Counted from the stretch's first letter, positions 25,272 through 39,887 are shown. The stretch is 64,000 nucleotides of DNA from Campylorhamphus procurvoides (GCA_013396655.1 WBMV01002864.1:124001-188000), one strand, 5' to 3'. Program-made: numbers and translations. The notes: generated by a model not told the origin, from the letters alone.

Positions 25272-28200
25272 GTATGTATTTTTATCCCTTTTTCTTTTCA
25301 TAATTTTCATAACTTTTGCTTTGATTCATCTTATGTTGCAGTCTAACAGGTCTGTTTTGTGTTGCATGTTAACCAAAGGATTTTGTGTTCTGTCTGTGAT
25401 GTTGTTTACTCAGAGATGAATTGAAGTGCACGTGTTCCACAGGGACTAAAAGAAGAGTTTGGGTTTTATGTGGATTTCATCTGAATTTTGTCATTTTGGA
25501 AATGCTTGAAGTAGTCTGAAAGTTGAAGTTACTTGTTTTAATAGAGGCCAAAGGTGACTCATCATCACTATATGAGACACACTTACAAACCCCTTTTTCT
25601 CTCATTTTTCCCGATATTCCTGTTGAAAGGAAGAGTTGGAAACTGCATAATTTATTTGAAACAAGTCACTTTAGGAAAACAGAGTACAGTGACTAAAGCT
25701 TGCATTGCTGCCCTTGTTTGAGATGATGCTCTTGGTATCAGCTGCTGTTTTATGGGCCTTCATATTTCTGTTTATCCTCCCTGGATTAAACTTGGAATGC
25801 TGTTTGGCATCTAAATTATTTTTCAAAGCTAAATAAAAGGAAGGGAAAAAATCCTCAAACTAAAGCTTTTAATTTAATTAGTTTTAGCCTTTTTTGGTCA
25901 GAAAGCTGCTCTTTTTTTTACTATTTTGTTCATGAGGATGAAGGCTTAGGCTTTGTAAAGCTGAAAATACTTTCCTTTTTTTTTTTTTTTAACTCCTTTG
26001 CTGTTTATAATACTTTATTATGCAGGGTTTTCGAGAAAATATCAGTGCTGATATGTGGAGTTACTGACACAGCCCTCTTGTTTGAGGAATTTGGTAGCCT
26101 TTAAAGACCTCGATATTGCCCAAGATACCATTTTTTTCTTCTTTCCCTTCCTTCTCACGTTGCCCAACATGACAAAACCTCCTCTAAGAGCCCTGTCCGT
26201 GTCAGGAGATCTCTATGACTGCAGATCTTCCCTCTTTCACCAGTTTTTCTTGGATTTAAGAACTGTTGGGAATTCCACTTTATTGCTTCCCTCACATTTC
26301 TACTGTGGCTCATGCATGTATTTGTGTGTATGAACACACACACATGTACATGCATGGAATTTAGATATGAGCAAGTTCTAGGAATAGAAAACTTTGGATG
26401 GATGAAAATAGTATTTCTAAATTAGTTTTCTTTTTACATGCCTGCCAAATTCAGTTAGCTGACCGTAGTTGCTCTGCTGTTAGTTCTTTGAACATGAAAC
26501 ATGTTCTGGCTGTGCTGTGACCTGAAATAAAACCTTTGCTAAGAGTGAGTGTAGGTATTAATAAGAATTCAAACAGGGAAAAAAATTCAAATTATAAATG
26601 AGGACAGCTCTGACAGGTCTAGCAGTGAAATGAGATGCTTTCTTAGAACACTGTCTTTGCAATGTTAAAGCAGTGCTCAGTTAGATTTGGGTACTGGTAG
26701 GGAAATAAATGATACAAGAAGGGATTTCTTTTTTTTTTTTTCCTTAAGCTCAACTGTAATTTTGCTGACCTATATTCCCAGCACTTAATAAGGCAGGAAA
26801 ATCAACTTAACCCTGCAGTCATGACATGGAGTTCTCAGCGAGCAGGTGACTTTAGGCACACTCAGTCCCCTTGTCTGGTGCCATCTGATGCTCCTTCCAG
26901 CAGGACCTGGGAGTGCTGTGAGGCAACCACGGCCCACAGGCAGTGGTGTGACATCCCCTCCCCAGGATCAGGGGGCTCCTGGCTGGCAGACACAAACCAG
27001 CCAGCATTAGGATGTCATCATCTAAATAAAGGCCCAAGGGAGCTGCACATGGAGGAGAAAGGGGTAGGGAAGAAAACGCAGTGTTATGGTAGAAAAGAAA
27101 ACAAAACCGCCTGAAATTAAAGTGTTGCCCTGCCAGTCTTACAAGGGCTGTTTGTCCTGAGGGCTGGAGCCCAGGGGGTCACTCAGATAACTCTGAACTG
27201 TGTGTTTTAACACCCCTTAGGGAAGAAATTCTTGGTGCTCTGCTACACAGGGCTGAGAACTGGGCTGTTTGAACTGTGTGTCTTGTACAAACCAGGAGAA
27301 AAATCTCCTAAACACAGAGTGAGCCTGGTCACAATTCAGTGGGTATTTACCTTTTCACAGGGCTCGTTGCAAATGTCATCACTCCAAGGGTTTAGAAAAT
27401 CCCTCAGTGGCTCTGCAGAGAGCTCTGCCTGCTCCCCACCAGTGAAACTTCCAAGTGGAAGCCTCCATTCACAATATGAGGATTTTTGGAGCTTTATAAT
27501 GCCCATATAAAACCTGGCTGTCTGCTGAGATCACCTGTTTGAAACCTTCCATTGCTTTGTGTGCGTTTTGCGTTGCTTTTCTGTGCATTTCTATGTGCAG
27601 TTCAGTGAAACAGATCTGCTAATCAGATGTGTCCTGTATTAATTGCACTTAATTTAAAATTAATTGAGTTAATATGAATTTTTGCTTAGTTATTGATAGA
27701 GATAACTGCTAAGGAAGAAACATTCCAGCTTCAAGTTAGGTTCTTCAGAAAATAGACACAGTGTTACTTTGGGGGCTTTTAAAATATGAATTTTATCCTC
27801 TTTGTATTTTATATAATCAGACAATTTGGGTTGGAAGGGACTTTAAGGTGATCTAGTTCCAACCCCCAAATCAAAGCAGACCCATAGCAACTTCACTGGT
27901 TTTTATTCTTTTGAACAAAGAGGTAGATGGAAATACAAAGCCACGCTCGTGCAGCATCTTAAATAGCTGCCCAGTATAAAATCCCACTATTAAGGAGTGG
28001 TACCAAAATTATCCCTCAGAATCCCTGCAGAAGTTAAATCTTAGCACTGGGATATTGGTTTTTTCACTTGTCCTCATGTTCATTTATAACAATTCGCTGT
28101 TATAACTTATTCTAGAAGAAATTTTGGGAACTGCCTGTTCCATAACAGGAGCTGGAATCTTCTGGCAGAAGCTGTTCTAAGTAAAAATCATTTATCTCCT

Positions 28201-31200
28201 GTAAGGGAGATACACACTTGTGTGTGTAAGTGCTGGGAGAAGCTGTTAGCCCTGTAGAGTGCCAGCCCAAGTGTGAGCTGAAGGGAACATGAACAGTGAA
28301 TTAGTGTGCTGCACTTAAGACTCGACAACATTGCCAGTGGAGGGAATAAAAGAAAGGGCTTATTAATTCTGATACTTGCCTCTGTGGGAAATATGGGCCT
28401 ACAGGGAAGAAAGCTGATGATTGTTTTATACAGTAAATTTCTGAAAGATTTGTGTTGACCAGCTGTTTATGCTTCAACCAAAAGTCCTGTTCTCTTGCCA
28501 CCACCACCCCCTTTTTTTTTTTTTTTTCTTAGGGAATATACTATTTCCACGGGACTGAAGCAGTGCAGCAGTCGTTTCACTACAAGGTCTGTTAAGCTGA
28601 TCAGCCATGAGACCTGGCTGGAATGCATAAATCCCAAACAGTGACTAGTTTAACTTGTATACAATTTATGTCTTGTTGGAATTGAAGACCAAGCTAGGAC
28701 TTACAGGACTGAGAGACCACGTGTTATTTTTGTGCTGAGTTCTGTGGAAGGCTGCAGCCTTTGAGAGAGTATTGCCTAGTAAATATGAATTGCTGTTAGC
28801 CACTATTAAATATTCTTAATCATCTTAGATATCCTTAAAGCTTCTGTGTGTAAAAGATTTTAAGAGATCCATAACCATTTGCTATTAGCTATGATGGAAA
28901 TATGCTAATTACAACTCTTCTTGGATATGTCTCTGTTAATGAGGAAATTAAAATAAAATGTTGAGTAATGCTTGTTTCTGCCTAAAAGCTTTGCTGCTCT
29001 TGGCACATGGAAATTGCTTTAGATCAGAAAGCTTGAACAGCAAAACAAATGGCCAGATGCTTTTTTTATAAATCCTTTAAGTTCTTAAAGCCTCAAAAAT
29101 GTCATCCTTGCTCCAAAGTCCTACACCAGCTCTTTAGCAGCCTCACAACTTGTAGTGACTTCAGCTCCAGAACATTCTCCTTACCCCTGTTAGTTCATCA
29201 GGGATGCAAATGTGTTTTCACAATTGAGGGCAACAGAGATGTGGGTTGGGAAATGGGAAATGCATTTCTCCTGAACTTCAAATGTGGGAACTGACAGAAA
29301 CAGGATCAGATTAAATTCAAGATGCCAAAGCTCTTAGGAAGGTTGGTGTTTCCCCAGGAAAAACCTTGAGGTGCAGTCTTGTTAGGTAAAGTTAGGTCAA
29401 TAACTGCACTTTATTTCTTAATGCAATCCTGAAAAGGGAGAGAAACCTTTATCAATAACCAGCACCTCTGTGTAGATGCCTCAGATGAGCTTGTCCCTTC
29501 CCCCAGCCACTGCTTTTGGGAAAGCAGAGCTGCAGGTGGCTGGGGAAGACAGGCACGGATTGTCTCACTGGGCAGTCAAGGAATTCAGGTTCTCAGAGTT
29601 GAAGGTTCTCAAATTCTGTAGTCCCTGGTACATGTCCATCCTTTTCTTGATGACAAGCATAACAGTTTCCAGGTTAAAAAAACCTAAAGATACCTGTAAT
29701 AAGGCAATGCTCCTATTTTTCATAAGCATATTTTTATGTGGAAGAATTATCTATTGCCATATACTTTTCATAGATAGAGATATTTTCAATTTGATAGAGA
29801 ATTCACATAGCAGAAGGAATTTCTGGCTTTGAACTGCTTGTGCAGATTATCATAGTCAAAAATTTGAACTAGATATAGTTTTAAGAGTACAAAAATAAAC
29901 TCTAATTTTTAAAAAAATACGCTTAAAGGTTTCTTGGGTTGTTCCTGCCTTTTTCTCATCTTCAAAGTTAAGAAATGAGTATCAGAACGTGGGTTCTGAG
30001 GATTATTATCATCTTTAAATGGGTTGGATTTTTCTTTCAATAAGCTTTTGGTCTATTTAGATTGCAAGTCTGGATCCTTCTTACTATGAAAAATTGAGGT
30101 GGGGTGATAAAATCCTTTTAGGCTTTGAAATAGGAGTGAGAAACCAAAATTGTTCAGGTTTGGCCCCAGTTTTTGCCAACAAGCAGAGGTAGAGCTGAAG
30201 CTGTTCTGGGACTGTCTATAACCTAGAAAGGCTGTCCTATAAATTCAAGCCTGGTTGGGTGACTGTGATGGATTGGATCCATTGCAGACATTAAGCAGAA
30301 GTTGTTTTTTCTTGAAGGTTGTTGTTACATTCGTGCTGAGAGAAAATGTGTTGAGACAAGTGGCTTGTAAGCAAGGCAGCTTCCAGTCTAGTAGCTGAAG
30401 GTACTGTTGTCCATGTTAATTGTAAGGAACTAAATCAATTGCAGTGAGCACTCCTAAAATCGCCCTAAGAACTTCTGCTTTAGCTAAAGACACTTATTTA
30501 TAAGTCCTGAATCTCATTTGTTAAGTGCTTTGTTTAAACAAGAACTTATTAGGCATCATTGGCCAGTTATCTGTCAATGTAAGACAATGCCTGAATTCAG
30601 TCCGTGGTTGATAATGTGCCCTGGCAGCCTCAGGGTGTTTGGAGGTGTCTGACTCACCTGTGTGTCACCTGCACAGGGGTGGCCTCAGATCTCTGCAAGC
30701 ACCTCTACAAAGGGCTATTGAAAAGAACAGAACCATGGTAGATGCATCCTTACATTATCTGAACAGATAATAAGATAGCAAAAGAATGAATTCAGGAATC
30801 TGTACCCAATTCTAAATTAATTTCATTTCCTCTTGGTCTTGAGCATCTCCCTACTGACACTTTTCTATAAAACTAGTCCTTTTCCTTCATCAAAAAAACC
30901 CAAAACCCTCTTTGAATGGCAGCAGTGTTTCAGCTCCAAATGGAAGTGTTCTCTCCCATTTCCCTTATTTCAGGAAGTATCCAGTACCAAAATCTAAAGT
31001 AACATTATTTTATTGCAAACTGGGGTGTTAAAGTGGGAAATGAGCAATCCAAAGAATATGAGATTGTCTGCATTGATTTCAGAAGAATTGTCAATTCATT
31101 GCATTGGTGCCATTTTTAGTAAAGGCAGGGTGTTGTACAACAGCCTCATTTAGGTTCTTTGCTGCAATTTTAATGCCTTGACTGGGAGCATAAGCCACAT

Positions 31201-31765
31201 GAAATTTGGTCAGTGCCCTCACAAGTGGTGAAAGTGAAGACATGTCCTGGAAGATAAAATTAATAATGCTGTCTTCCTTCAGGGTGGATTCCTCCACTTC
31301 GGCATCTTCCATGGCAAACAGAGATAATGATTGGTGTAAATGTTCATCAGCCTGATGTGGCTGGAAATGACATTGTTGGGAATAGGGTAACAACATCCAA
31401 AACCAGGCGTTAGGAAAAGGGTCACTGCAAAAAGATACTGGTGTATCAAAAGTCTTATTTTTCTCTGGGTTTTCTTAGCTAGTGATGATGTTTTGCCACT
31501 TTCATTTCCAGTGCTTTGGAGGTCATTGTAAACAAAGCTCTCATTTTAAAAAATGATATTAAAAAAATATGTATGGGTATTGCAGTTGCATGAGACATTA
31601 ATTTCCATACGTGTACTTGAGATGATCCCAGAAAAGCATTGAATTTCGAGTCATGTATTCCAGCTTCCAATAATTGCTGGAATAGTAATGTTGACAGAAG
31701 AGTGCCCCTTCAATAGAGGTTTTACTTTTTTTTTTGTTGTCTTCCTCTCTTCTTTGTGTTTTTAG
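25272..31765 (+). other. CTDSPL: CTDSPL intron 3
   Basis: This 6.5-kb phase-0 intron holds a small CR1 remnant at 27816-27872, T-rich runs near 25980 and 26730, and a short TG/CA stretch near 26320-26350. An antisense open frame (31396 to 31091) of 101 codons looks protein-like but matches nothing I recognise. No further exon is visible. Confidence 0.82.
27816..27872 (-). mobile_element. CR1 LINE 3'-end remnant
   Basis: About 57 bases containing 'TTTGGGTTGGAAGGGACTTT' and 'GATCTAGTTCCAACCCCC', the antisense CR1 3' terminus. It is a very short, 5'-truncated copy within CTDSPL intron 3. Confidence 0.85.
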
Positions 31766-31867
31766 CCACCAGCTAAATACCTCCTGCCAGAACTGACAGC
31801 ATCAGACTATGGGAAGAAGTGTGTGGTCATTGATTTAGATGAAACTTTAGTGCACAGTTCATTTAAG
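31766..31867 (+). CDS. CTDSPL: CTDSPL exon 4: catalytic DLDET motif
   Basis: Thirty-four codons (human residues 90-123): [10 protein letters not shown], then [20 protein letters not shown], ending FK. This opens the FCP1-homology (NLI-interacting-factor-like) phosphatase domain. It carries HAD motif I, DLDET. The first Asp (codon 31832-31834, residue 112, equivalent to Asp96 of SCP1) is the nucleophile that forms the phospho-aspartate. The second Asp (31838-31840) is the general acid/base. Both are intact. The acceptor is GTGTTTTTAG and the donor is AAG|GTAAGT, a consensus site. Introns on both sides are phase 0, so skipping exon 3 joins exon 2 to this exon in frame. Confidence 0.97.
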
Positions 31868-34800
31868 GTAAGTAAATTCAAAAGTGATCTCTTGCAGCTT
31901 TAATCTGCCAGTGAATGCTGCAGGAACTGTTAAGCCTCTTAACACTTGAACTCGTCTTACAGGCTCTCCCAGGATGCCTGGGAGTTCTCATTGCTACTCC
32001 TATGATTATTCATCCTAATTTAGCTGGCAGGGGAGTAACACACATATTGCTTTTTTTTATATATATTCTGAGAAAGTCACATTGGCTGCAACAAGGCCTG
32101 GAATAGGTATTGACTACATGGCTTTAAATATTTCAGTAAGGACCTGTATTTTAAACAGCTCCAGGATTTGTTGCCCTGAAAATACGGGTTTGTTTTTGCA
32201 GTTGAAATGATGCCATAGTTAGTGGAGGAGATTGGAAACTCAGCACAGCTTTTTGCTAGGTAGATGTACCTTCAACCAGTAGATTTTGGGCACCAGTGGT
32301 GGCTCTTCTGTCTTACTGGAGGACATGGTTTTTGTTTGAGGCTGCTGTCCTGATCACAGAAAGTGTTTTTAAGTACTTAGTTTTCGGAGCAGGAAGGCAA
32401 AACCATTTAGCTGTTCTGATGGGTCAGTCATCTTTGAGAAGCAACTTTATAACTCTTCAGATTTCAGCCTGTGGGGGAAGTAATGGTGTTTTTCTATTAT
32501 TTAAGTAGGGCTGAAATTAAGAGACTTCAGAAATACAGAAGATCTATTGGCTCAGGGTGCTGACAGCATTTCTGATTAGCAAATCTCATACATGATAAAG
32601 CATCTGCTGGTTTTATACATTAGTTGGAGAATTTACAAGAATGGTTACCTCACTACTGGCAAACTAGTTACCACCTTCACAGTCTTCTAGTTGTTGCACT
32701 CCATTTTTCACTGCTAGTTGAAACACCACTTTTTAATTCTTCACTAGTTATTTGCCAGCATTTAAAATGCAAACTGTAATTCATATTGTGGTTAGAATTT
32801 GGCAACAGCCTGTCTTTGTTGGCTTAAAGGAAACCTTATATGGAGAAATTAGAGCAAAATATTCCTGTGCCTGAAACTGAAATGGAGATTTCTCTCTGTC
32901 TTTATTGTGCCTGGTGGTATATAACAATTTATGGTGTATAGGAACCCCTTGGCCTCAGTGCCAGATTTGTCTTCTGTACCCAGACTGAGTTTGCACTGGG
33001 GAGTTTTTCAGGGAGATGAGAAACACAGCTGGATTGGGAAGGATGGAACCATGCCTTCCTATTTTAAGAAGACTCAAAAGTAATGAGGGAAAGCTGAATT
33101 TAAAAATCTAAATTTATATAATAATGAAGTATTAGGCTTAAAGTTATCTGAAAGGTGAAAAATACAGGTTTGCTTTCTGAATGCTCTGGGTAACATTCAA
33201 ATGATATTTAAGTGGTATTTAAATGATATTAAATAGATATTTAAGAAAAAAAAAAGTACTAATCTTAATGATGAGCACTGAACAGTATTTTGTGTTAGGA
33301 AAAGAAAACTGATCCTTTTCTGTGTGAGGTCAGTAGTGTTAGGCAGATGTTGGAGTTTCTGCAGTATCAGTCTTATGGCTAATGGTGTTATCTTAATATA
33401 AAACCCTGTGATGGGAGCATGTAAGAAAAAAACCAAGTGCTGGAAGAAATGGCTTTAGTTGTGTAGTGGCTGCCACTGTCCAGTGGTGCTGCTTGGGTTT
33501 TGTTTCATAAAGGGAAATACTTCAGCTGAATTAAGACCAGTAGTTATCCTCAGAAATAATGTGTTCCAGCAGAGCAGGGGATTGAACACCTCTGTGCACC
33601 CTGCTCTGCCTGGATAACCAAGTTATTTCTGCAATTTCTTTTAGTTTGTGGGGGGTTTGGGGGTATTTTTATTGTGGGGTTTTTTTTCATTAAAACATGT
33701 CTGCTGTAACCAAGCAGATCCCCCCTTAAAAGCTGGAAAAGCACACATAAATTTGTGATTTTTAGTACAAAAAGGGCTTATTCAAAACACCTGATACTTT
33801 AGAATTCGTAATTCTGTTATGAAATAGGCTTCATATTTCAAATGCAGATTACATGTTTTTTTAACACAACCAGAGAGGCAGAATATTTAAAGTGCTCTTT
33901 TATGAAAGCAGCAACATCTGAGGGAGGGTAATTCTCACCTTCTTTATGCCCCTGCATATTTGTGAAGCTTTAAGGAGGTACTAGTCTTTCATGTTAGCTG
34001 CATATTAAAGGAATAAAGTTTGGGGTTCTTTGGCAAGAGTAAAAAAGGAATAGATAGGGTAGTTATCGTTCCCATCATAAAAACAATAATAGAAGTAAAA
34101 ATAATAAATTTTTAAATCAATGAGATGTAAACATGGCTTTTTTTTATAAAATGCATTAAACCACATGCAAGCCTGGAATGTAGTCGCATTCAAAACGGGC
34201 TGTGAAACACTTTCAGGAGGTTTAAAATACTGACTTTTTGTATTAAATAGAAACAGTTCTAAGTGGAGATTTTCAGTGGAAATAGATTGTCTTCTTTCAG
34301 GCTCTGTCTCTGTGCTTCCCACTGGAGGCACGTACGTGGTTCACATGCACAGCCCCAGAAACCTTCACCCAGCAAATCTTTGCAGGCTTTTCTCCTCTCT
34401 TCCCACCATGACAAAGCACAGAACCCCAGGCCACGCTGCCTTCCCTTATCACTTGTGCCAACAAGAAAGCCATGTAGTACCTGCAGTCTGAGTGGGGGAA
34501 GCAAATATGTGCTTAAGAGTAGTTTGGTCAGCGTTACAAAGTCTAAGGGTGAGCTTTATTTGCTAGGGAAAAAATGAAGTTGTTTAAACAGAGCGTGCTT
34601 TACTCTGACGTCTCGCTGGTGTTGCTCCTGTTAAGATTACATTTTGTAAAAGCTGTAGTTTTATCAGGGGATTTCAAAACCTCAGTAGCTTGCAGTGACC
34701 TCTCCTCTTTCTGCTGCTGCTGCTGCAGAGTATTTCTCTTGCTTAAGGGAGTCATGCATATATAAATTCTTCAAGTGTGTGCAAGCCTCTTCAAAGTCTG

Positions 34801-36618
34801 CAGGGAGCTGGCACCCACTGGAAAACTGGTGGCTGAGGCTTATTGACAGTTCATTTGGGTTTCCTTTTAAGGTGAAGCTTCTAAACATTTTTGTGTGCCT
34901 CTTCTGCAGCTGTTGGAGATGCTGCAGAGAGTACCTTTTGTGTCTGAGGGGCTTCATTCAGGGAACAGATGGAAGCCTCCCCTCTGTCTTTTAATGGAGC
35001 AGAAAGGGGAAATTGCTCAGTGGCAGCTAAAAAAAAATAATCTGGATTGAACTGTGTGTATTTGAGGAATTCTCCAGGTCATACTCACACAGGGGTCATC
35101 GACAGGGTGGAGTTTTGCAGCATCATCTGCTCTGCAGGTCTGGGTGCCAACACTGGTTGGTCAGGACGAGCAGATCCCACGTAGCCTCTCCTTTGCCCTC
35201 TGCCCCAGCACTTGCAGTTGTCAGATCAAACCATTCTCCTCTTGACTTTGCTCCTGAGAGAGGGTGTTACCCTCCCTAGAAATTCCTGTGGTCATTCTGC
35301 TCTCCCCACTGGAAGGTTTATTCACACTGGAATTAGAATCTCATTTCTCCAGGGAATGGGATCAAAGTGATGCTCTCAGGCTCATGCTGCAGGATTCTCT
35401 TTTCCCACCATTTTTCATAGCACCTGTTTAGACTCTTTACTGTGGCTGCTTCTCTTTCTTGGCACCCCTTTGCCCCCCTGAATGGGCCTGAAGTCTGTCT
35501 CTGGTCTCGCAGACTCCTCAGGGGCACCTTCTTTGTGGTCCCTGAGGTCAGTCTGATCCAGTAAACCAGGTGGGAAACTCTGTACAAGTGTAGTAGAGCT
35601 GAGTGAAGATGTTCTCCAGCCTTAGCTTGGTAATACCAGTTACCAGACTGCTCCCAGCCCTTCATTCTAGGCTCTTATCCATGGAGCATATTGTCTGTTA
35701 ATCAGTCATGTTAAAATTGTATTTGGCAGCTCTGTCTCAGCTGTTTCCAAGCTGTACATGATGGAATGAGTTACAGCTGGGCATGTTTACATGGCTATTT
35801 TTTTATCATGGACATGAGGCATGAGCTGTACCCAAAGGCTTCTGCCAAGCTTGGTGTCCATTTGAACTAGTAAACACTGTTAGCAGCATGTTCCCAACTA
35901 CCACTGCTGTCTAGCCAAGATTAGATTATGTACTCCTAAACTGTCTACAAGGCCACTTTCCTGCTTTCCAAAGCAATTTTACTTGACCAGCAGTTTCTCA
36001 CAGTAAGTCTTAAGAAATGAGTTGTGTTCAACAGGCTAGAAAAGTGGATTCGAGGACTTGGGCAGAGTGTGTCTGCTCTTCCCTTTGGAATTAAAACAGA
36101 ATTCTACATGATTAAATTGATTGCTATTGGTCCTTGAAGTATGGCATCTTGAGAATCAATTAGCTATACAGCTTAAGTCTTGTTACATTCAAATATAACC
36201 GTAAGGTATTACTTCTACCACTGTCTTTACTTGCAATTAATTACTGCTTCATGACCCAGAGTAGTGTGTGAAGCACATAGCTGATTTTCTTGATTATCAA
36301 GTATCCATACAGACTTAATGGAAGAGCTTATCCAAATAAATCCATTCAGTGGTAGTGGGGGTTATTCAGACAGTGAAGTGTATTATGTTGTATGAAGCTT
36401 AAAAATACAAGAGGAGAGGGAAGTGCAGCATCTGGGAATACAATTGTGAGGCTTCTGACTGGTGTGTGTAAAGAGCACACAGAGAGCAGGTCTGTACAGT
36501 CAGTAATGCTTATTAACTTGTTCCTGAGAAGTAGGTACTCTTCCCTTTTAAACCTCTGAATTTTACCCTCTAATGATCGTATCTTTAATGTTGATCATTT
36601 CCTTGTCATTCTTTCTAG
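31868..36618 (+). other. CTDSPL: CTDSPL intron 4
   Basis: This 4.75-kb phase-0 intron has a consensus GTAAGT donor and ends TTTCTAG. It holds a locally repetitive AT-rich stretch near 33200-33245 (variants of ATGATATTTAA) but no clear transposon, RNA gene or extra exon. Confidence 0.85.
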
Positions 36619-36675
36619 CCAATTAGCAATGCTGATTTCATCGTTCCCGTTGAGATTGATGGAACCATCCATCAG
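36619..36675 (+). CDS. CTDSPL: CTDSPL exon 5: substrate-binding loop segment
   Basis: Nineteen codons, PISNADFIVPVEIDGTIHQ (human residues 124-142), which appears unchanged from the human sequence as I remember it. In the SCP family this stretch follows motif I and contributes a beta-strand and part of the hydrophobic pocket that reads the proline of the CTD heptad. The acceptor is CTTTCTAG and the donor is CAG|GTAAGT. Both introns are phase 0. The exon was found by its match and splice sites because it is far too short to appear as a significant open frame. Confidence 0.96.
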
Positions 36676-39600
36676 GTAAGTGCTGTTGTGTCCTGAGTGT
36701 CCCAGAGTGTTCTTTTCCTCTGTTTGCTGCTTCACAGTCAGTTTTGCAGAACATGGAAGCTGTGTGTTCTGGAATGTACCATCCAGAAAGGCATCCCTGC
36801 TTGATCAGGTCGAAAATCTCTCTTAGGACTCCAATGCTTGACCCTTTATCAATTTTAAAATGCTTTCAAACAGGAAATTATCTAAGAATGGGTTTTCAAA
36901 CATTGCTAGACCCAGATAAAAGCTACTTGAGTACTGCATTTCTCATTCCTTCCAAGACTAACAGGACAAAAATTGGCCTTAATGTGTGTTGGTAGCCCAT
37001 ATGGACTAAACTTTATAAAGGTAATAAGTAAGAACAGACATTCCTCAGGTTTTTGTGGCAATGTGTGTTTAATTTCTGTCCCCTGTTATTCCTGTAAGTA
37101 ATGTAAGTTCCTCTGATAGAAGTTCTTTATGTGCTTCAGCAAATTTAAAAGGTCTGGACAGAATTGTGAGGAGACTCATGTCTTATTCTAAGAACTTCAC
37201 TTAAGGCTCTGAGAAATGGTTTTCAGAAAAGTAAATGCAAAGCACCCATAATTTGAAAATCAATCCCCTTCCTGTATCTTAGCTTGATCTTTAATCAGTA
37301 GTCATTTCTGAAACCCCTCAATGAAAGAAATTACAGTGCCATAAATTTGCCTCTTCAGACAGACATTTAAGTTGTTGCTGGAGACCAGTTAAACAGGTTA
37401 ATGTGAAGTTGAGCCTTTCTGATACATGAACTTTTCAAATTGCTTGAAATCTGTTGCATATTGTAGGTTACAGATAAAGCACTTACTGAGTTGCAATCTT
37501 GGATGTGATTTAATGGAGATTTTTAAATACTTTAATTGCTGAAATGTTGGGGGAGGTTTATATAGATTCTTTTCATAGGGACAAAGTTTTGTATTTTAAT
37601 CTTGGTCTGATAGGTCATAAAGCTAGCTCATTGCTTTGTTTGATTTCCTGTTACAAAACCATCCATGTAATTGTCACTCTTAAAATAATTACTAAATACC
37701 AGTCAGTGGACTTAAAGGTGCTTTAAAGTAATAGTTGCTTTGACAGTTTTTACACTGTGCCTGTTTTATGTAGAAAAACTCAGTATCTAGGTTACTTACA
37801 TCTGTAATGTTCTCCAGAGCTGATGCTTAAACATATAAGTGATGTTTTGGGAGATTTGTGGTACTGTCAGCCCTGGTTTGATGTGGGTTTTAGTTGTGTT
37901 TGGTGCTGTAAAACAGACATTTTCTCTCCTAAAACTTTGTAGAATGCTTTTGAAAGTGAATATTTGAGTGGCTTTGAGTTCTCATCACTTAGCTTGTCAG
38001 GATGATATATTTACATTTTGAAACAAATCCCAATAAAAGACTCTTTGGGCTTTACAGTCAAACAGTTCAAAAGCCAGTTGCTTTTCCATTCCCTGCTGCA
38101 AACTCTCAGATTCTTCACCAAATATGAGGCAGTTTGGCACTCAAGGTGGCTGCGTGGGGGGAGGAAAGAAAAAAACTGCCAAAAAACCCCAAACAAATAA
38201 CCCACAACTGGCCAAAGGGAGTGAATTGTTCATCTCCTTCTCCTTGACAAAGATCAAGTGAAATTAGTGTCTGACTATGCTTTGCTGGAGACTTCCTGGG
38301 TAATTTTCAAGGAAATTGCTTAATCCCTTTGCATTTCCAGTTCTTATCCTCTAAAATAGGTAAATAGCTCAGTTACATTGGGGTGGTAAAAATTAAGTTC
38401 ATTGTAAGGAATTTGTGATTCTTGAAATAAAGGTAATTCATGTGGCACACAGAAGAGGCAAAGTTCGTAACATCTCTGTATGCAAAGTAATGTCCTGTCA
38501 TTCAGGAAACTTTGATTTTTTTTTTACACTGTGATAAACTAAAGGGCAAAAAGGGCTATTCTGGCTGAGTCTGATGTGCATTAACACAGGCTGTGGAGCT
38601 TTGACAACCTGTTCCAGCTTCAGACCTGTCATTCCTTAGTCACTTGGAGCATAAACATGAGCAGTTTGTTATTTATCAGACTTTGTCATCTGTACAGTGC
38701 TTTACCATTTTCTCAAGCAGTTTATATACTCAAAGGTTAATCATTGACTTTGGGAAAAACTTCCACCTGTGTGAAATACCACGGGATATAGGAAATATCC
38801 CTACCTGTTTTACCATTACCTGGTGCCTTATCAGGCAGGACATGGGCTGACAGATTATTGTTGTTGTACTCGAACTCTGCCTTGGACAAAACCCAGATGA
38901 AAACAGAGGAACAGCCATTTCAGAAGAGAAATTTGAAATTACACGGGATTGTTCAGATCTCACACACCAAAAATATCAAGTTGTGGCAAATTCAGTTGCT
39001 GTACACTTGAAAGAATTTTGAGGTTGACTTACCTAACAAGTTTTTTTTCATGGCAAATGCTGTATTTTTTTGTTTGTTTGTTTGCTGTTCAACAGAGTTA
39101 TTACCAAAAAAAATACTGTTTTTAGTTTGGGGAGTTTGTTTTCCCTTACATAATTTATAATCCAAAGGTCAGAGAGACTCCTTTTTTTTTGTTTTGTTTC
39201 ATGGGAAGGATAATTCATCATATTAAAGGGTGCTTGAGTAAACAAGCTTCCCTAGATTAAAAAATAGCTTTTCTGAACACCCCTTTTCCCTCTCACATCT
39301 TTCTTAACCCAGCCTAAATTACCTTATCTTTAGGAAGGATTCGTCATTTTATTTTGGAAAGAAAACAAATCATGTGTGAAAGTAGCTCCCTTTCTTTCTG
39401 TTGTGAGCCTTTAGATGCCTACAGATGTAGTTTCTGCAGGAACACATCCTCTCCTTTGGACCTGCTTCCCATTGAAGACGGGCAGAGTCACCACAGCCCC
39501 CAGACCAGAAACTGCATGTTAAATGTAGCTTTAATCCCCAGTGAGGGAAGATTTTTAGGGTATGGTTGTCCTTTGTCTTTTATCCAAATGACTTGCATTG

Positions 39601-39887
39601 CCTTTGTGCCTTGCTGCCAATGGCAAAGAGTAAAGGAGGCAGCAGGGAAGAGTTTGATTTGGTGCTACTTGGAATTTCATTCTTAAATTTAATTTGTTGG
39701 TTGAGTCTTAACTGGGTTTTTATTCAATTAACAATTATTTTTAATTGTTGAAAGCTAAGAAAATATTTGGTGTGTATTCTTTGAATGTAACATGCAAAAT
39801 GTTTTTTAATGGTGGGGGGAGAATGCTGCTTGAATAACAAACTTCCTTCCTGTAAAGCACAAAATCCATGGATTTCCTTGCAGAAGG

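Noticed and set aside
35333..35665. 110-codon - strand frame sharing a 'YQAKAGE'-like word with a frame near 59640
   Set aside because: The similarity spans only a few residues and the DNA around the two words is not alike, so it is probably chance.
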